Below are positions 1 to 7,985 of a DNA stretch of 64,000 bases, in pieces. Position numbers and translations under genes: made by a program. The stretch covers positions 62,001-126,000 of the forward strand of contig CAVPPH010000015.1 of NCBI GenBank assembly GCA_963707275.1, written 5' to 3'. Below the pieces are notes generated by a model that had not been told where the DNA came from, searched no databases, and saw only the letters and a list, made by a program, of their open reading frames with translations. The DNA is from JACKBK01 sp963707275. GTDB taxonomy: Bacteria; Chloroflexota; Anaerolineae; JAAEKA01. Positions within the stretch are counted from its first letter, which is position 1. Each line of letters opens with the position of its first letter.

Positions 1-1254
1 GACGAACTCAGGTCGTTCCGGCCGCGGCCCAATCAGGCTCATCTCGCCCTTGAGTACGTTGATGAACTGCGGCAGTTCGTCGAGGCGCGTTTTGCGCAGG
101 AATCGTCCCACTGGCGTGATACGATCGTCGTTGGTGGTTGCCCAAACCGCGCCGGTCGTCGCCTCGGCGTCTGGGACCATCGATCGAAACTTGTAGACCT
201 GATAAAATCGCCCGCCTTTTCCGACGCGCGTTTGTCGATAGAACAACGGGCCCGGCGACCCAAAGTGATTAGCAGTCGCCACCCCCACTGCCACAATCGC
301 CACAACTATCAGGCCCAGCGCGGCTATCCCCAGGTCAATCAGACGCTTCACGCCACTGTAAACACGTTCCGACGGACGATCACCGGATGGAAGCGCCATA
401 TAAAGATCGCGCCCCACATGTTGCACCGGTACCCGGCCGGTCAGGTTTTCGTACACGGTGGACATAGTGGTCACGTGAACACCCATCTCACGGCAGCGCA
501 ACAGTTCGTCAAACAAGTCGTCAGCGATAGCATGGCGCTGCGTGATAGCCAGGATTACTTCATCGATGTTGAGCGCATTCGCCATGGGCGCCAACACGTC
601 ACGGCCGCCCAACACCGGCACGCCGGCAACCTCGTGACCGACCAGTTCGTGATCATCGTCTATGAACCCGACCAGTTCATAGCCTGTGCCGCGGAACGGA
701 TTGGCGTCGTGGGTGACCCCACTCAACGACTCGACCAGGGTGCGACCAGCCCAGCCGGCGCCGATCACCAGGGCTCGTTGGCGAAACTGTGGCTGAATGA
801 ACAACTGGGCGTAGAGGACACGCCATGCAACCAACCCGCCGATCACCAGCCCGCTGAACACAAAAAGCAGTGTGCGGTTCTGAAGGGGAGGGGTCAACCA
901 GGGGATCAGCGTGTAGACCAGCACTGTGGTCAACGCAGCAAGACCGATATTGCGCACGATGTTGGTAGTGCTGGCAGAGCGGGCCAGATTGTAGACATCG
1001 AAGATAAAGGCGCTGACGCACCAAACAAGTGTGAGAGTGATGTACCATTTATATGGGGATGTAATGGTACCAAGGGTGAACCCGTTTTCGGCCGCCAACA
1101 GCCAGGATACCGCCAAAGCCAGATTAACGATCAAAACATCTACCAAAAAGAGGAATATCTTGCGCTCTGAAGTTCTAATCCTCAGCCGCGGCAAGGCGAT
1201 TCGTTGGCGCTGCGTCTTGCTGGGCGGCTTTGCAACCGTTGTCTCCAGTTTCAT
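1..1254 (-). CDS. Exopolysaccharide sugar transferase (polyprenyl glycosylphosphotransferase), partial
   Basis: The reading frame is open from the ATG at 1254 to the window edge, giving about 418 residues without the C-terminus. The N-terminal third carries four hydrophobic segments. A nucleotide-binding-like stretch follows (ALVIGAGWAGRTLVESL, near residue 160), then a fifth hydrophobic segment near residue 310. The end is the bacterial sugar transferase domain (PF02397 type), with LFYRQTRVGKGG, KFRSM, LRKTRLDELPQ and SLIGPRPERPEF. The family transfers a sugar phosphate from a nucleotide sugar to undecaprenyl phosphate, starting exopolysaccharide or O-antigen repeat synthesis at the inner membrane face. 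The start overlaps the stop of the upstream glycosyltransferase by four bases (ATGA), so the two are co-transcribed. The exact sugar cannot be told. Confidence 0.9.
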   Translation of the reverse strand, partial: MKLETTVAKPPSKTQRQRIALPRLRIRTSERKIFLFLVDVLIVNLALAVSWLLAAENGFTLGTITSPYKWYITLTLVWCVSAFIFDVYNLARSASTTNIVRNIGLAALTTVLVYTLIPWLTPPLQNRTLLFVFSGLVIGGLVAWRVLYAQLFIQPQFRQRALVIGAGWAGRTLVESLSGVTHDANPFRGTGYELVGFIDDDHELVGHEVAGVPVLGGRDVLAPMANALNIDEVILAITQRHAIADDLFDELLRCREMGVHVTTMSTVYENLTGRVPVQHVGRDLYMALPSGDRPSERVYSGVKRLIDLGIAALGLIVVAIVAVGVATANHFGSPGPLFYRQTRVGKGGRFYQVYKFRSMVPDAEATTGAVWATTNDDRITPVGRFLRKTRLDELPQFINVLKGEMSLIGPRPERPEFV

Positions 1255-2351
1255 GCCGCTCCCTCCGTCATACCGATCCCCAGGTACATCGCGATCAGCG
1301 ATTCCTGCTCCCGCTTCCGCTGTTCCTTGTACCATGTGCTGCCTGCTTCGCCCATCCTTCGAAGCCGCCCCGTATCGGCCAGAGCAGCGCCCCACGCATC
1401 CCCCAGCGCGCGCGCATCGCCTGCGGGCACTACCCATCCAGTAACACCTTGCTGTACGTACTCGGCCAACACACCAACATCTGTCACGATAACCGGCTTT
1501 CCAAAATAGTAGGCAGATGCAATCAGGGCTGACTGGCTTGCATCAAGATAAGGCAGGATAACAACACCGCACTCACGGAATAGCTCAATCGCCTCCGCGT
1601 CGTCGATACGGCGATTGCGGACGTCGATGGTTGGCGGGAGTGGGACGTCCGTGCTGAGGACACCAGACCCTGCCAATACAAGATTGACGCCGGTCCGTGG
1701 CTTCGGCAGCATGCGTTCCGCTTCGATCAGTTGTGCAACACCCTTGTAGCGTTCGAGACGGCCAAAAAAGAGGCCCCAGTTGCCATAGTTTACTTCATCC
1801 ATATCCAGGCTAGCAAATCCATCAGAACTCAGGAACAGATGCAACAGCGGCAGGTAGGTAACGCCGCCAGGGTCACATCCACCGGCCAGCAGACGCCGGG
1901 CGTAAACCTGCCCATGCACCAGCAAATGATCCGCCGACCTGATGATCAGGCGATTCCACAGCCGGATCAGCCAGCCAAAGCGCACTCCCGTGTGCGGATC
2001 CAGGTCGTGGAGCGTATGCACCACCGGGATGCCCTGCCTCCGCAGCCAGCGCACCAGTGGGACGTTCCACAAATGCACGCCGGTGACGTGTACAGCCTCT
2101 GGTCTCAGCGCACCAATCGCCTTGGTGACCTGGCGGTACTGCCCGACGCGCAGCGCTTCAGGTGCGAAACCGGTGCCGCGGGTCGTGACAGGTGTGACCA
2201 CCTGTACGGCAGGGCTGTAACGATCCCGAACATATGTCGTCGTCGTGACCAGCGTCGCATTGTGCCCCTGCTGCGCCATGCGGTTCGCCAGATCCGCGGT
2301 GTACTGGTGCATGCCGAAGGTAGGAGAAAGCAGGACGTAGACGATGCGCAT
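1251..2351 (-). CDS. GT4-family glycosyltransferase
   Basis: A 366-residue GT-B glycosyltransferase. It opens with MRIVYVLLSPTFGMHQYTA, the usual N-terminal beta strand and glycine loop of GT4 enzymes. The C-terminal donor-binding part holds WGLFFGRLERYKG and VILPYLDASQSALIASAYY, then GKPVIVTDVG and EYVQQGVTGWVV, which match the GT4 EX7E region although the first acidic residue is not obvious. A longer reading from a TTG at 2375 is possible, but the ATG at 2351 begins exactly at the conserved strand, so I chose it. Its 3' end overlaps the sugar transferase start (ATGA). The pair probably acts in one cell-surface polysaccharide pathway. Sugar specificity is not visible. Confidence 0.85.
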   Translation of the reverse strand: MRIVYVLLSPTFGMHQYTADLANRMAQQGHNATLVTTTTYVRDRYSPAVQVVTPVTTRGTGFAPEALRVGQYRQVTKAIGALRPEAVHVTGVHLWNVPLVRWLRRQGIPVVHTLHDLDPHTGVRFGWLIRLWNRLIIRSADHLLVHGQVYARRLLAGGCDPGGVTYLPLLHLFLSSDGFASLDMDEVNYGNWGLFFGRLERYKGVAQLIEAERMLPKPRTGVNLVLAGSGVLSTDVPLPPTIDVRNRRIDDAEAIELFRECGVVILPYLDASQSALIASAYYFGKPVIVTDVGVLAEYVQQGVTGWVVPAGDARALGDAWGAALADTGRLRRMGEAGSTWYKEQRKREQESLIAMYLGIGMTEGAA

Positions 2352-2499
2352 GGAAACTGGCAACCAGCCAGACAAGTGATACAGACTTCGTAAGTCCGCT
2401 CTCCGCCGTTGAGTGAACCACTACCGCCATGTTATCATAGCATGGCGTGCGCCCGGCAGATATGACAGTTAGATGAAGTTATCAGACACGGCGCTGACG

Positions 2500-3354
2500 T
2501 CAGGCGTCAAGCAGGCCTCGCAGGACTTCGAAGTTCTCTACATCCTCGTGCATATCGTCGCTCTTGGGCGTCTCAAGGATCATCGGCGTGGCGGCAAAGC
2601 GCGCGTCATTCAGGATATGCGCGAAGCCGCTGACGCCGATCGCACCCTGGCCGATGTGCTCGTGGCGATCCTTGCGGCTGCCCAGCGCGCCCTTGCTGTC
2701 GTTGAAATGAAAACAGGTCAGCAGATCCAGCCCAATGGCATAGTCAAACTCGTCCATCATCGCCGTGTAGCCGGCTGGCTCGCGGAAATCATAGCCTGCG
2801 GCAAAGGCGTGACAGGTGTCGAAGCAGACCGCCAGCCGCTCCGGCTCGCTGGCCTGCGCGCGCATCGCGCCCAGATGCTCGAACTTGTAGCCCAGCGTCG
2901 TGCCCTGACCGGCGGTGATCTCCAGCAACGTCAGTGTCTTGAACCCGGCAGTGGCCGCGTGGGCACGGTCCAGGCCGGCAGCCACGCGGGCAATGCCGAC
3001 TTCCTCGCCCTGCTGCATGTGCGCGCCGGGGTGCAGCACCACACCCAGCAGCCCCAACACCTCGGCCCGCTGCAACTCATCCACCAGTGCGTCGATGGAT
3101 TTCTCCCACAGCTCGTCGTCCGGCGAGCCGAGGTTGATCAGGTAGGAGGCGTGCGAAATGGTCGGGGCAATGCCGGTTTCGGCCGCTCCTGCGTGCCACT
3201 TTTCGATCTCGCCCGGATCCAGCGGCTTGCTGGCCCAGCGGTTCTGGTTGCGCGTGAAGATCTGCATCGTCTGGCAACCGATGGATTGGCCTCGCCCGAA
3301 TGCCTTGCTGACGCCGCCGGCGGCCGACACATGCGAACCTAGGATCGGACTCAT
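2500..3354 (-). CDS. nfo: Endonuclease IV (AP endonuclease)
   Basis: The 284-residue product has the usual length of Nfo. It begins MSPILGSHVSAAGGVSKAFG, with the metal-binding His of the family in GSHVSAAGG. Further conserved pieces are TMQIFTRNQNRW, VLHPGAHMQQGEE, LEITAGQGTTLG, VCFDTCHAFAAGYD, CFHFNDSKGALGSRKDRHEHIGQG and the terminal MILETPKS, which supply the three-zinc ligands (His, Asp and Glu) of the TIM-barrel AP endonuclease family 2. The enzyme cuts 5' to abasic sites in base excision repair. The start overlaps the stop of the cobalamin adenosyltransferase gene by four bases (ATGA). With nadD and obgE upstream this looks like one minus-strand transcript. Confidence 0.95.
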   Translation of the reverse strand: MSPILGSHVSAAGGVSKAFGRGQSIGCQTMQIFTRNQNRWASKPLDPGEIEKWHAGAAETGIAPTISHASYLINLGSPDDELWEKSIDALVDELQRAEVLGLLGVVLHPGAHMQQGEEVGIARVAAGLDRAHAATAGFKTLTLLEITAGQGTTLGYKFEHLGAMRAQASEPERLAVCFDTCHAFAAGYDFREPAGYTAMMDEFDYAIGLDLLTCFHFNDSKGALGSRKDRHEHIGQGAIGVSGFAHILNDARFAATPMILETPKSDDMHEDVENFEVLRGLLDA

Positions 3355-3923
3355 GAACGGCTCTCCAATCTGGCAAGGGTGAATTGCTCAACGCCGGCCG
3401 CCTTGTCTTCCAGGCGTGACAGCGCGAACAACAGCGACGACAGTCGATTCAGGTAGCGCAACGCTTCGATATTGGATAGCATCGCCTGATGGTGCAGCCT
3501 GGCCACATGGCGCTCGGCCCGGCGGCACACGGTGCGCGCGACATCCAGCAACGCGCCGGCGTAGCTGTCGCCGCTGACGACAAATGCGGGTGGTATCTCG
3601 ACCTGCCCGCCGACCTCGTCGATGATTCCTTCCAGCCAGGCAACGCGGCCGGCCGGCAACCATGTGCCGGTCTTTTGTGCCGCCTCGGGTGTGGTAGCCA
3701 GGTCAGCCATCGCTCTGTACAGGTCGCGCTGAACCTCGATGATGATGTCGTTGCTGCACGGATGTTTCACTGCCGTGCGCGCCAGGCCCAACGCAGCCGA
3801 CAACTCGTCCAGCGTACCGTAGGCGATAGGCTGGAGATCGTATTTCGCCACACGCTCGCGACCGAGGACTCCGGTGTACCCGTCGTCACCCACGCCGGTG
3901 TAGAGCGTTGTTTCAATAGGCAT
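3351..3923 (-). CDS. Cob(I)alamin adenosyltransferase, PduO type
   Basis: A 190-residue PduO/MMAB-type ATP:cob(I)alamin adenosyltransferase. It shows the N-terminal ATP-binding segment (YTGVGDDGYTGVLGRERV), then AYGTLDELSAALGLAR, the central VQRDLYRAMADLAT, and the C-terminal RTVCRRAERHV and YLNRLSSLLFALSR helices that form the trimer active site. The family moves the adenosyl group of ATP to cobalt to make coenzyme B12. DDGYTGVL differs slightly from the common DxGxTGLxG consensus. The stop overlaps the nfo start. A 133-bp gap without a visible gene separates it from nadD upstream. No B12 riboswitch is evident there. Confidence 0.9.
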   Translation of the reverse strand: MPIETTLYTGVGDDGYTGVLGRERVAKYDLQPIAYGTLDELSAALGLARTAVKHPCSNDIIIEVQRDLYRAMADLATTPEAAQKTGTWLPAGRVAWLEGIIDEVGGQVEIPPAFVVSGDSYAGALLDVARTVCRRAERHVARLHHQAMLSNIEALRYLNRLSSLLFALSRLEDKAAGVEQFTLARLESRS

Positions 3924-4056
3924 TCAATGCACCTCGCATAATTGTTGGTTATCACGGCAACGAGTTGATCGCCGGGGACGGTGCCATCTTAGCCGCAAAG
4001 CCTGTCGCGTTCGGTGTGCCATCTTCCGCAGCAGACGAGACTGGTCAATTTGCTGT

Positions 4057-4692
4057 TCACTCCGACGCATCGGGGGACATTTCATCTTCCCAACCCTGCT
4101 GATACAGTGCCTGCTCGTGAATGTAATCCTCGACCTGCGGCAGCACCTGATAACGCAGGGGCCGTCCCTGACGCACGCGCTGCTGGAGAATCGTACTGGA
4201 GATTTGCAGCTCCGGCATCGGCAGGAAGATCACGCGCCAGCGCACACCCGGTAGCTTCTCCTCCAGCGCATCCCAGTCGAACCCCGAATCCGGCCGGCTC
4301 AGCGCGACCAGATTGCACAGCTCTACCAGTTCCTGTGGCTTGTGCCAGTTCGGCAGGTCCGCCAGCGAATCGAGACCCATCAGGAAGTACAAATCCGTGC
4401 CGTAGCCGTACTGGTCCAGATGTGAGCGCACCATTTCGATAGTGTAGTGCGGACCGGGGCGGTCGACGTCGATGCGCGACAACTCCAGGTGCGGGTTGTC
4501 GGCGATGGCCAACTCGATCATACGCACCCGGTCTTCCACCGGCGAAAGCCGCCGGCCGCGCTTGTGCGGCGGATCGCCGGCCGGCACCAGCAGCACCTTC
4601 TGCAGGCCGAGCTGGTACCACGCCTCCTCCGCCAGGATGAGATGACCGATGTGAATCGGGTCGAATGTGCCGCCGAGAATTCCTAGTCGCAC
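4057..4692 (-). CDS. nadD: Nicotinate-nucleotide adenylyltransferase
   Basis: A 211-residue NadD of typical size. The nucleotidyltransferase signature is at the very N-terminus (MRLGILGGTFDPIHIGHL, containing the GxFxPxHxGH motif). LLVPAGDPPHKRGR follows, then YFLMGLDSLADLPNWHKP and the C-terminal LQISSTILQQRVRQGRPLRY, containing the ISST motif. The enzyme makes deamido-NAD from nicotinate mononucleotide and ATP. It lies 62 bp downstream of obgE on the same strand, a common bacterial order, and is probably transcribed from the obgE promoter. Confidence 0.95.
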   Translation of the reverse strand: MRLGILGGTFDPIHIGHLILAEEAWYQLGLQKVLLVPAGDPPHKRGRRLSPVEDRVRMIELAIADNPHLELSRIDVDRPGPHYTIEMVRSHLDQYGYGTDLYFLMGLDSLADLPNWHKPQELVELCNLVALSRPDSGFDWDALEEKLPGVRWRVIFLPMPELQISSTILQQRVRQGRPLRYQVLPQVEDYIHEQALYQQGWEDEMSPDASE

Positions 4693-4754
4693 GATATTGC
4701 TTTCTTCAGTCAGACGGAAGTTGCATAGTTCATGACGCCGACGGCCGCCGAAAG

Positions 4755-6038
4755 TTACTGCTCGCCCCAGACAAGCTCTGTGTTGCCGATGACGACGACT
4801 TCGCCATCTTCGACGCCGGCATCTTCCAGCGCCTTGCTGATACCCATGGCGTCAAGGATGCGCTGGAAACGCATCTCCGCTTCGTAGTAGTCCCAGTTGG
4901 TCATGGCCGCGGCGCGCTCGATGCGAATGCCGGTGACCCGCCAGTGGTCGTCCGCCTGCTCGATGTCAAAGAAGTCCTCGTCCATCTCCGGCCGGAAGAT
5001 GACCGATTGAGCTACAACCGGCGCCGGCTTAGGCAGTGATTCAAGCGCGGTAACCACCCGGCGCAGCAAAGTCTGCACGTTCTCGCCGGTGATGGCAGAA
5101 ATCGCCAGCGGCTCCTGCACACCTTGCGCCATCAACGCGTCCCGCACCCCAGGCCACAGCGACTGCACATCGGGCAGATCCATCTTGTTGAAGACGACAA
5201 TCTGCGGCTTGTCGGCCAGCGCCGGGTTGAACAGCTCCAGTTCAGAGTTGATCGCCTCGAAGTCGCCCAGCGGATCGGGGCTCAGCCCATTCAGCAGGTG
5301 AACCACCATTCGCGTACGTTCGATGTGACGCAGGAAACGGTGCCCAAGGCCGCTGCCAGTGTGCGCGCCTTCGATGAGGCCAGGGATGTCAGCCATTACG
5401 AAGTCCTTGTGATCGACCACTACCACGCCAAGGTTGGGCACCAACGTGGTAAATGGATAGTCGGCGATCTTTGGTGTGGCGCGACTGACGACCGACAGCA
5501 GCGTCGATTTGCCCGCGTTGGGCACGCCGACGATTCCGACGTCGGCGATCAATTTCAATTCGAGGCGCAGCCAGTGTTCCTGACCCGGCTCACCGCGCTC
5601 GGCCAAACGCGGCGCCTGGTTGACCGAGCTCTTAAAGACGGCATTGCCGCGTCCGCCGCGTCCGCCGCGCGCGACGATGGCCTCCTGGCCGTGTTCGACC
5701 AGATCAGCCACCAGTTCACCCGTATCGCGCAGATAGACCAGCGTTCCCATGGGCACTGCGACGACGACATTCTCACCGGTTCTGCCCTGCTTGTTCTTGC
5801 CGCCGCCATGTCCGCCACGCCCGGCCTTGTGATGAACTTTATACTTGAAGGGGATCAACGTGTTCAGCCCCTCGTCGGCGCGCAGGACTACGTCGCCGCC
5901 TTTACCGCCGTTGCCGCCAACTGGCCCGCCGCGCGGCGAGAACTTCTCGCGTCGAAAGGCGACAACGCCGTTGCCGCCGTCGCCGGCCTGGACGTTGATC
6001 GTTATCTCGTCAAATAGCAAATCGTGTTCTTTTGTCAT
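4755..6038 (-). CDS. obgE: Obg family GTPase
   Basis: The 427-residue protein has all three Obg parts. The glycine-rich Obg fold spans residues 1-160 (GGNGGKGGDVVLRAD, GRGGHGGGKNKQGR). The G domain has Walker A GVPNAGKSTLL, G3 DIPGLIEGAHTGSGLGHRFL and G4 VVFNKMDL, with the G5 position around LAISAITGENV. A C-terminal OCT-like domain follows (DFFDIEQADDHWRVTG). It is a ribosome-associated GTPase involved in 50S maturation and growth control. The ATG lies only about 9 bp downstream of a good -10 box, with no Shine-Dalgarno sequence, so the mRNA may be leaderless. It is divergent from the TolB-like gene. Confidence 0.96.
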   Translation of the reverse strand: MTKEHDLLFDEITINVQAGDGGNGVVAFRREKFSPRGGPVGGNGGKGGDVVLRADEGLNTLIPFKYKVHHKAGRGGHGGGKNKQGRTGENVVVAVPMGTLVYLRDTGELVADLVEHGQEAIVARGGRGGRGNAVFKSSVNQAPRLAERGEPGQEHWLRLELKLIADVGIVGVPNAGKSTLLSVVSRATPKIADYPFTTLVPNLGVVVVDHKDFVMADIPGLIEGAHTGSGLGHRFLRHIERTRMVVHLLNGLSPDPLGDFEAINSELELFNPALADKPQIVVFNKMDLPDVQSLWPGVRDALMAQGVQEPLAISAITGENVQTLLRRVVTALESLPKPAPVVAQSVIFRPEMDEDFFDIEQADDHWRVTGIRIERAAAMTNWDYYEAEMRFQRILDAMGISKALEDAGVEDGEVVVIGNTELVWGEQ

Positions 6039-6046
6039 TGGCTGGG

Positions 6047-6122
6047 ATTATATCATAGCCGACACGGCGCACAAAGCCCTGTCTGAGTCAGGTTTCGAAA
6101 AACAGGACACCTGGCGTATAAT
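6047..6122. promoter_or_regulatory. Divergent promoters, obgE (-) and TolB-like gene (+)
   Basis: On the minus strand, TTGTGC (6074-6069) and TATAAT (6052-6047) are 16 bp apart. Transcription would start near 6040, almost on the obgE ATG at 6038. On the plus strand, TATAAT at 6117-6122 has only a weak -35 (TTTCGA at 6093-6098, 18-bp spacer) and would serve the lipoprotein gene at 6180. Boxes were read by eye. Confidence 0.55.
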
Positions 6123-6179
6123 CGTCGCTTGTTGAACAGCATTCAGGCGACGGACGATTGCCGAAAGATAAGGTGTAAC

Positions 6180-7100
6180 ATGATACGACGATTGGCGCTT
6201 GCCAGCCTGGCAGCGACCCTGTTTCTCTCTGGTTGCAGCGGGATTGGAAGCACGCAGACCGGGAACCGGTTGGCTTTCGAGCGCAAAGAAGCCGACAACA
6301 GTGACGTGTACGTCATGAACCCCGACGGGACAGAACTTACTCGCCTGACTGACGACCCCGGCTGGGATGGTACCCCGGCCTGGTCGCCCGACGGCACGCA
6401 GATTGCCTTCGCGTCGGAGCGGCTGGGATCCCCGGTGATAATGCTGATGAACGCGGACGGCAGCGATCAGCGCGCGCTGACGGAGGCGACCTATGCCAGC
6501 CTGATGCCAGTGTGGTCGCCTGACGGCGCGCAGATCGCCTTCGCGTCGACCCGCAGCTACGAGGTACAGCGACAAGGCGGGCGGCAAGAGGTCGATGGCG
6601 GCTTCGAGCTCTGGGTGATGAACGCGGACGGCAGCGATCCGCAGCGCATTACCGGCAACCCCGAAGACCAGTCGCTCTATCCCTCGTGGTCGCCCGACGG
6701 CAAACAACTGGCGTTCATGGAGGTGACCGACGAACTGCGCATCATGGTGCAGGAACCGGTCGATGGTGCGAACGCCACGAACGTCACCGCCGCAGTCGAG
6801 GGCCGGCACTGGACACCTGCCTGGTCGCCCGACGGCCGCCAGATCGCGTTCATGAACCAACTGGGGGACGTGGCCGATATCTGGCTGCTGGACGTCAAGA
6901 GCGGCGAAACAACGCCCTTCAGCCAGCCCGATTCCAACGACAGTGAGCCGGCGTGGTCGCCTGACGGCAAGGAACTCGTCTTCATGTCTGACCGGGACGG
7001 GCCTCAGGGCCTCTACATCATGAGCGCTGACGGACAGAACGTCCGTCGCCTGACGACAGACAGCGCGGATTACGCACATCCGGTGTGGGGCGGCAAGTAG
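6180..7100 (+). CDS. TolB-like beta-propeller lipoprotein
   Basis: A 306-residue exported protein. MIRRLALASLAATLFLSGC is a lipoprotein signal peptide with an LSGC lipobox, so the mature chain should be lipid-anchored at Cys19. The rest is a run of PD40/WD40-like TolB repeats, each with a W-SPDG-QIAF core (for example PAWSPDGTQIAF, PVWSPDGAQIAF, PSWSPDGKQLAF, PAWSPDGRQIAF), enough for about a six-bladed propeller. I chose the ATG at 6180 because it starts the signal peptide and follows an AAGG ribosome site. An upstream TTG at 6129 is less likely. No enzymatic residues are visible; a scaffold or ligand-binding role outside the membrane is the usual inference. A strong terminator follows. Confidence 0.85.
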   Translation: MIRRLALASLAATLFLSGCSGIGSTQTGNRLAFERKEADNSDVYVMNPDGTELTRLTDDPGWDGTPAWSPDGTQIAFASERLGSPVIMLMNADGSDQRALTEATYASLMPVWSPDGAQIAFASTRSYEVQRQGGRQEVDGGFELWVMNADGSDPQRITGNPEDQSLYPSWSPDGKQLAFMEVTDELRIMVQEPVDGANATNVTAAVEGRHWTPAWSPDGRQIAFMNQLGDVADIWLLDVKSGETTPFSQPDSNDSEPAWSPDGKELVFMSDRDGPQGLYIMSADGQNVRRLTTDSADYAHPVWGGK

Positions 7101-7124
7101 ACACACACCCACGAACACCGATCA

Positions 7125-7166
7125 GCAAAGGGCGTCCGAGATATCTCAGACGCCCTTTGCTTTTTC
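7125..7166. terminator. Bidirectional intrinsic terminator
   Basis: A near-perfect palindrome at 7125-7160 (arms GCAAAGGGCGTC.GAGA, one mismatch) is followed by a T run on the plus strand. It sits between the convergent lipoprotein and thioesterase genes, and its right arm contains the stop codon of the latter. Confidence 0.85.
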
Positions 7167-7547
7167 GATGACTTTGCTCAGAAATCGTTGCTCGTCTACC
7201 ACCACCCGTTCGTGCACACCGTCGGCAACAGCCTCGACATCGTCGCGGGCCACCACGTCAAAGCGTAGCCGGCGCCCGTCCACATCCACCAGCGTCGCCC
7301 TGGCGTGCACCGACATTCCCACCGGCGTGGCCGCATTATGCCGCACGTCGATGCGAGTGCCGACCGAGGTGCTGCCAGCTTCCAGCGCACCCGCCAGTGC
7401 GTTGACCGCCGCCTGCTCCAACAGTGCCACCAGCGCAGGTGTCGCAAAGACCGGCACCAGTCCGCTGCCCAACGCCTGAGCCGTATTCTCCGCGATCACC
7501 TCAGCCGCGGCCGTGCCGGTAAGTCCAACCTGTAACTTGTCATTCAT
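7146..7547 (-). CDS. FlK-like hot-dog thioesterase
   Basis: A 133-residue single-domain protein resembling the fluoroacetyl-CoA thioesterase (FlK) family. TPALVALLEQAA places a Thr and Glu as in the FlK catalytic Thr-Glu-His triad. The His is in VGTRIDVRHNAATPVG, followed by the conserved hot-dog strand RATLVDVDGRRLRFDV. Family members hydrolyse small acyl-CoA thioesters. Most non-Streptomyces members are of unknown substrate, and fluoroacetate resistance should not be assumed. The gene lies 3 bp downstream of the NTF2-like gene and probably shares a transcript with it and recJ. Confidence 0.8.
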   Translation of the reverse strand: MNDKLQVGLTGTAAAEVIAENTAQALGSGLVPVFATPALVALLEQAAVNALAGALEAGSTSVGTRIDVRHNAATPVGMSVHARATLVDVDGRRLRFDVVARDDVEAVADGVHERVVVDEQRFLSKVIEKAKGV

Positions 7548-7550
7548 CGC

Positions 7551-7985
7551 TCACCTCAGCGGGGGATCATGCGGCGCACGCCAGCAGGGCGATTTGTGGC
7601 AGTGCACCAGCTTCCAGCCATCGTCGAAACGGTGCAGGACGCGCGTCTCGTTCTGTTGCGTGCGCTGGACCGCGCCGCCGTACACCGAGCGCACCAGCAA
7701 CGTGTAGGTGACAACCGCAGTGTCGCCAAACACCTGCACGCGCGGCTGAAGGATTTCGTGTTCGCTACGTGCGTCGTTGCCGCCACCCAGCGCCTCGGCG
7801 TGCACCAGGATCTCACGCAGGTGAAAGTCGATCCCGTCGATGCGCTGGGTCGTGACGTACCACTCGAAGAAGGAAACATCGGGCGCGCAGGTCTCCACGT
7901 AGGCGTCAGGATCCGCGTCCCAGATCGCCTGCAGATTGCGGTGCACGATTTCCATCACTTCCATCTCAACGTTCGTTTGTTCCAT
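7551..7985 (-). CDS. NTF2-like protein (CaMKII association-domain type)
   Basis: A 144-residue alpha+beta-barrel protein of the SnoaL/NTF2 superfamily. The C-terminal part (QNETRVLHRFDDGWKLVHCH) matches the TRVW.R..G.WK.VH.H pattern of the bacterial CaMKII association-domain-like family. The N-terminal helix pair holds IWDADPDAYVETCAPDVSFFEW. These proteins are usually small dimers with unknown ligands. I took the ATG at 7985; a TTG at 7994 is also possible. The start lies inside the 3' end of recJ (20-bp overlap), so expression is probably coupled. No catalytic residue can be assigned. Confidence 0.75.
   Translation of the reverse strand: MEQTNVEMEVMEIVHRNLQAIWDADPDAYVETCAPDVSFFEWYVTTQRIDGIDFHLREILVHAEALGGGNDARSEHEILQPRVQVFGDTAVVTYTLLVRSVYGGAVQRTQQNETRVLHRFDDGWKLVHCHKSPCWRAPHDPPLR

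Noticed and set aside
232..1170. A 312-residue plus-strand ORF opposite the sugar transferase
   Set aside because: The minus strand encodes a clear sugar transferase with family motifs running off the window; the plus-strand frame has no recognisable domain and is a high-GC shadow.
7146..7547. Fluoroacetate-resistance gene flK
   Set aside because: The fold and triad fit, but the family is broad and nothing in the context points to organofluorine metabolism.
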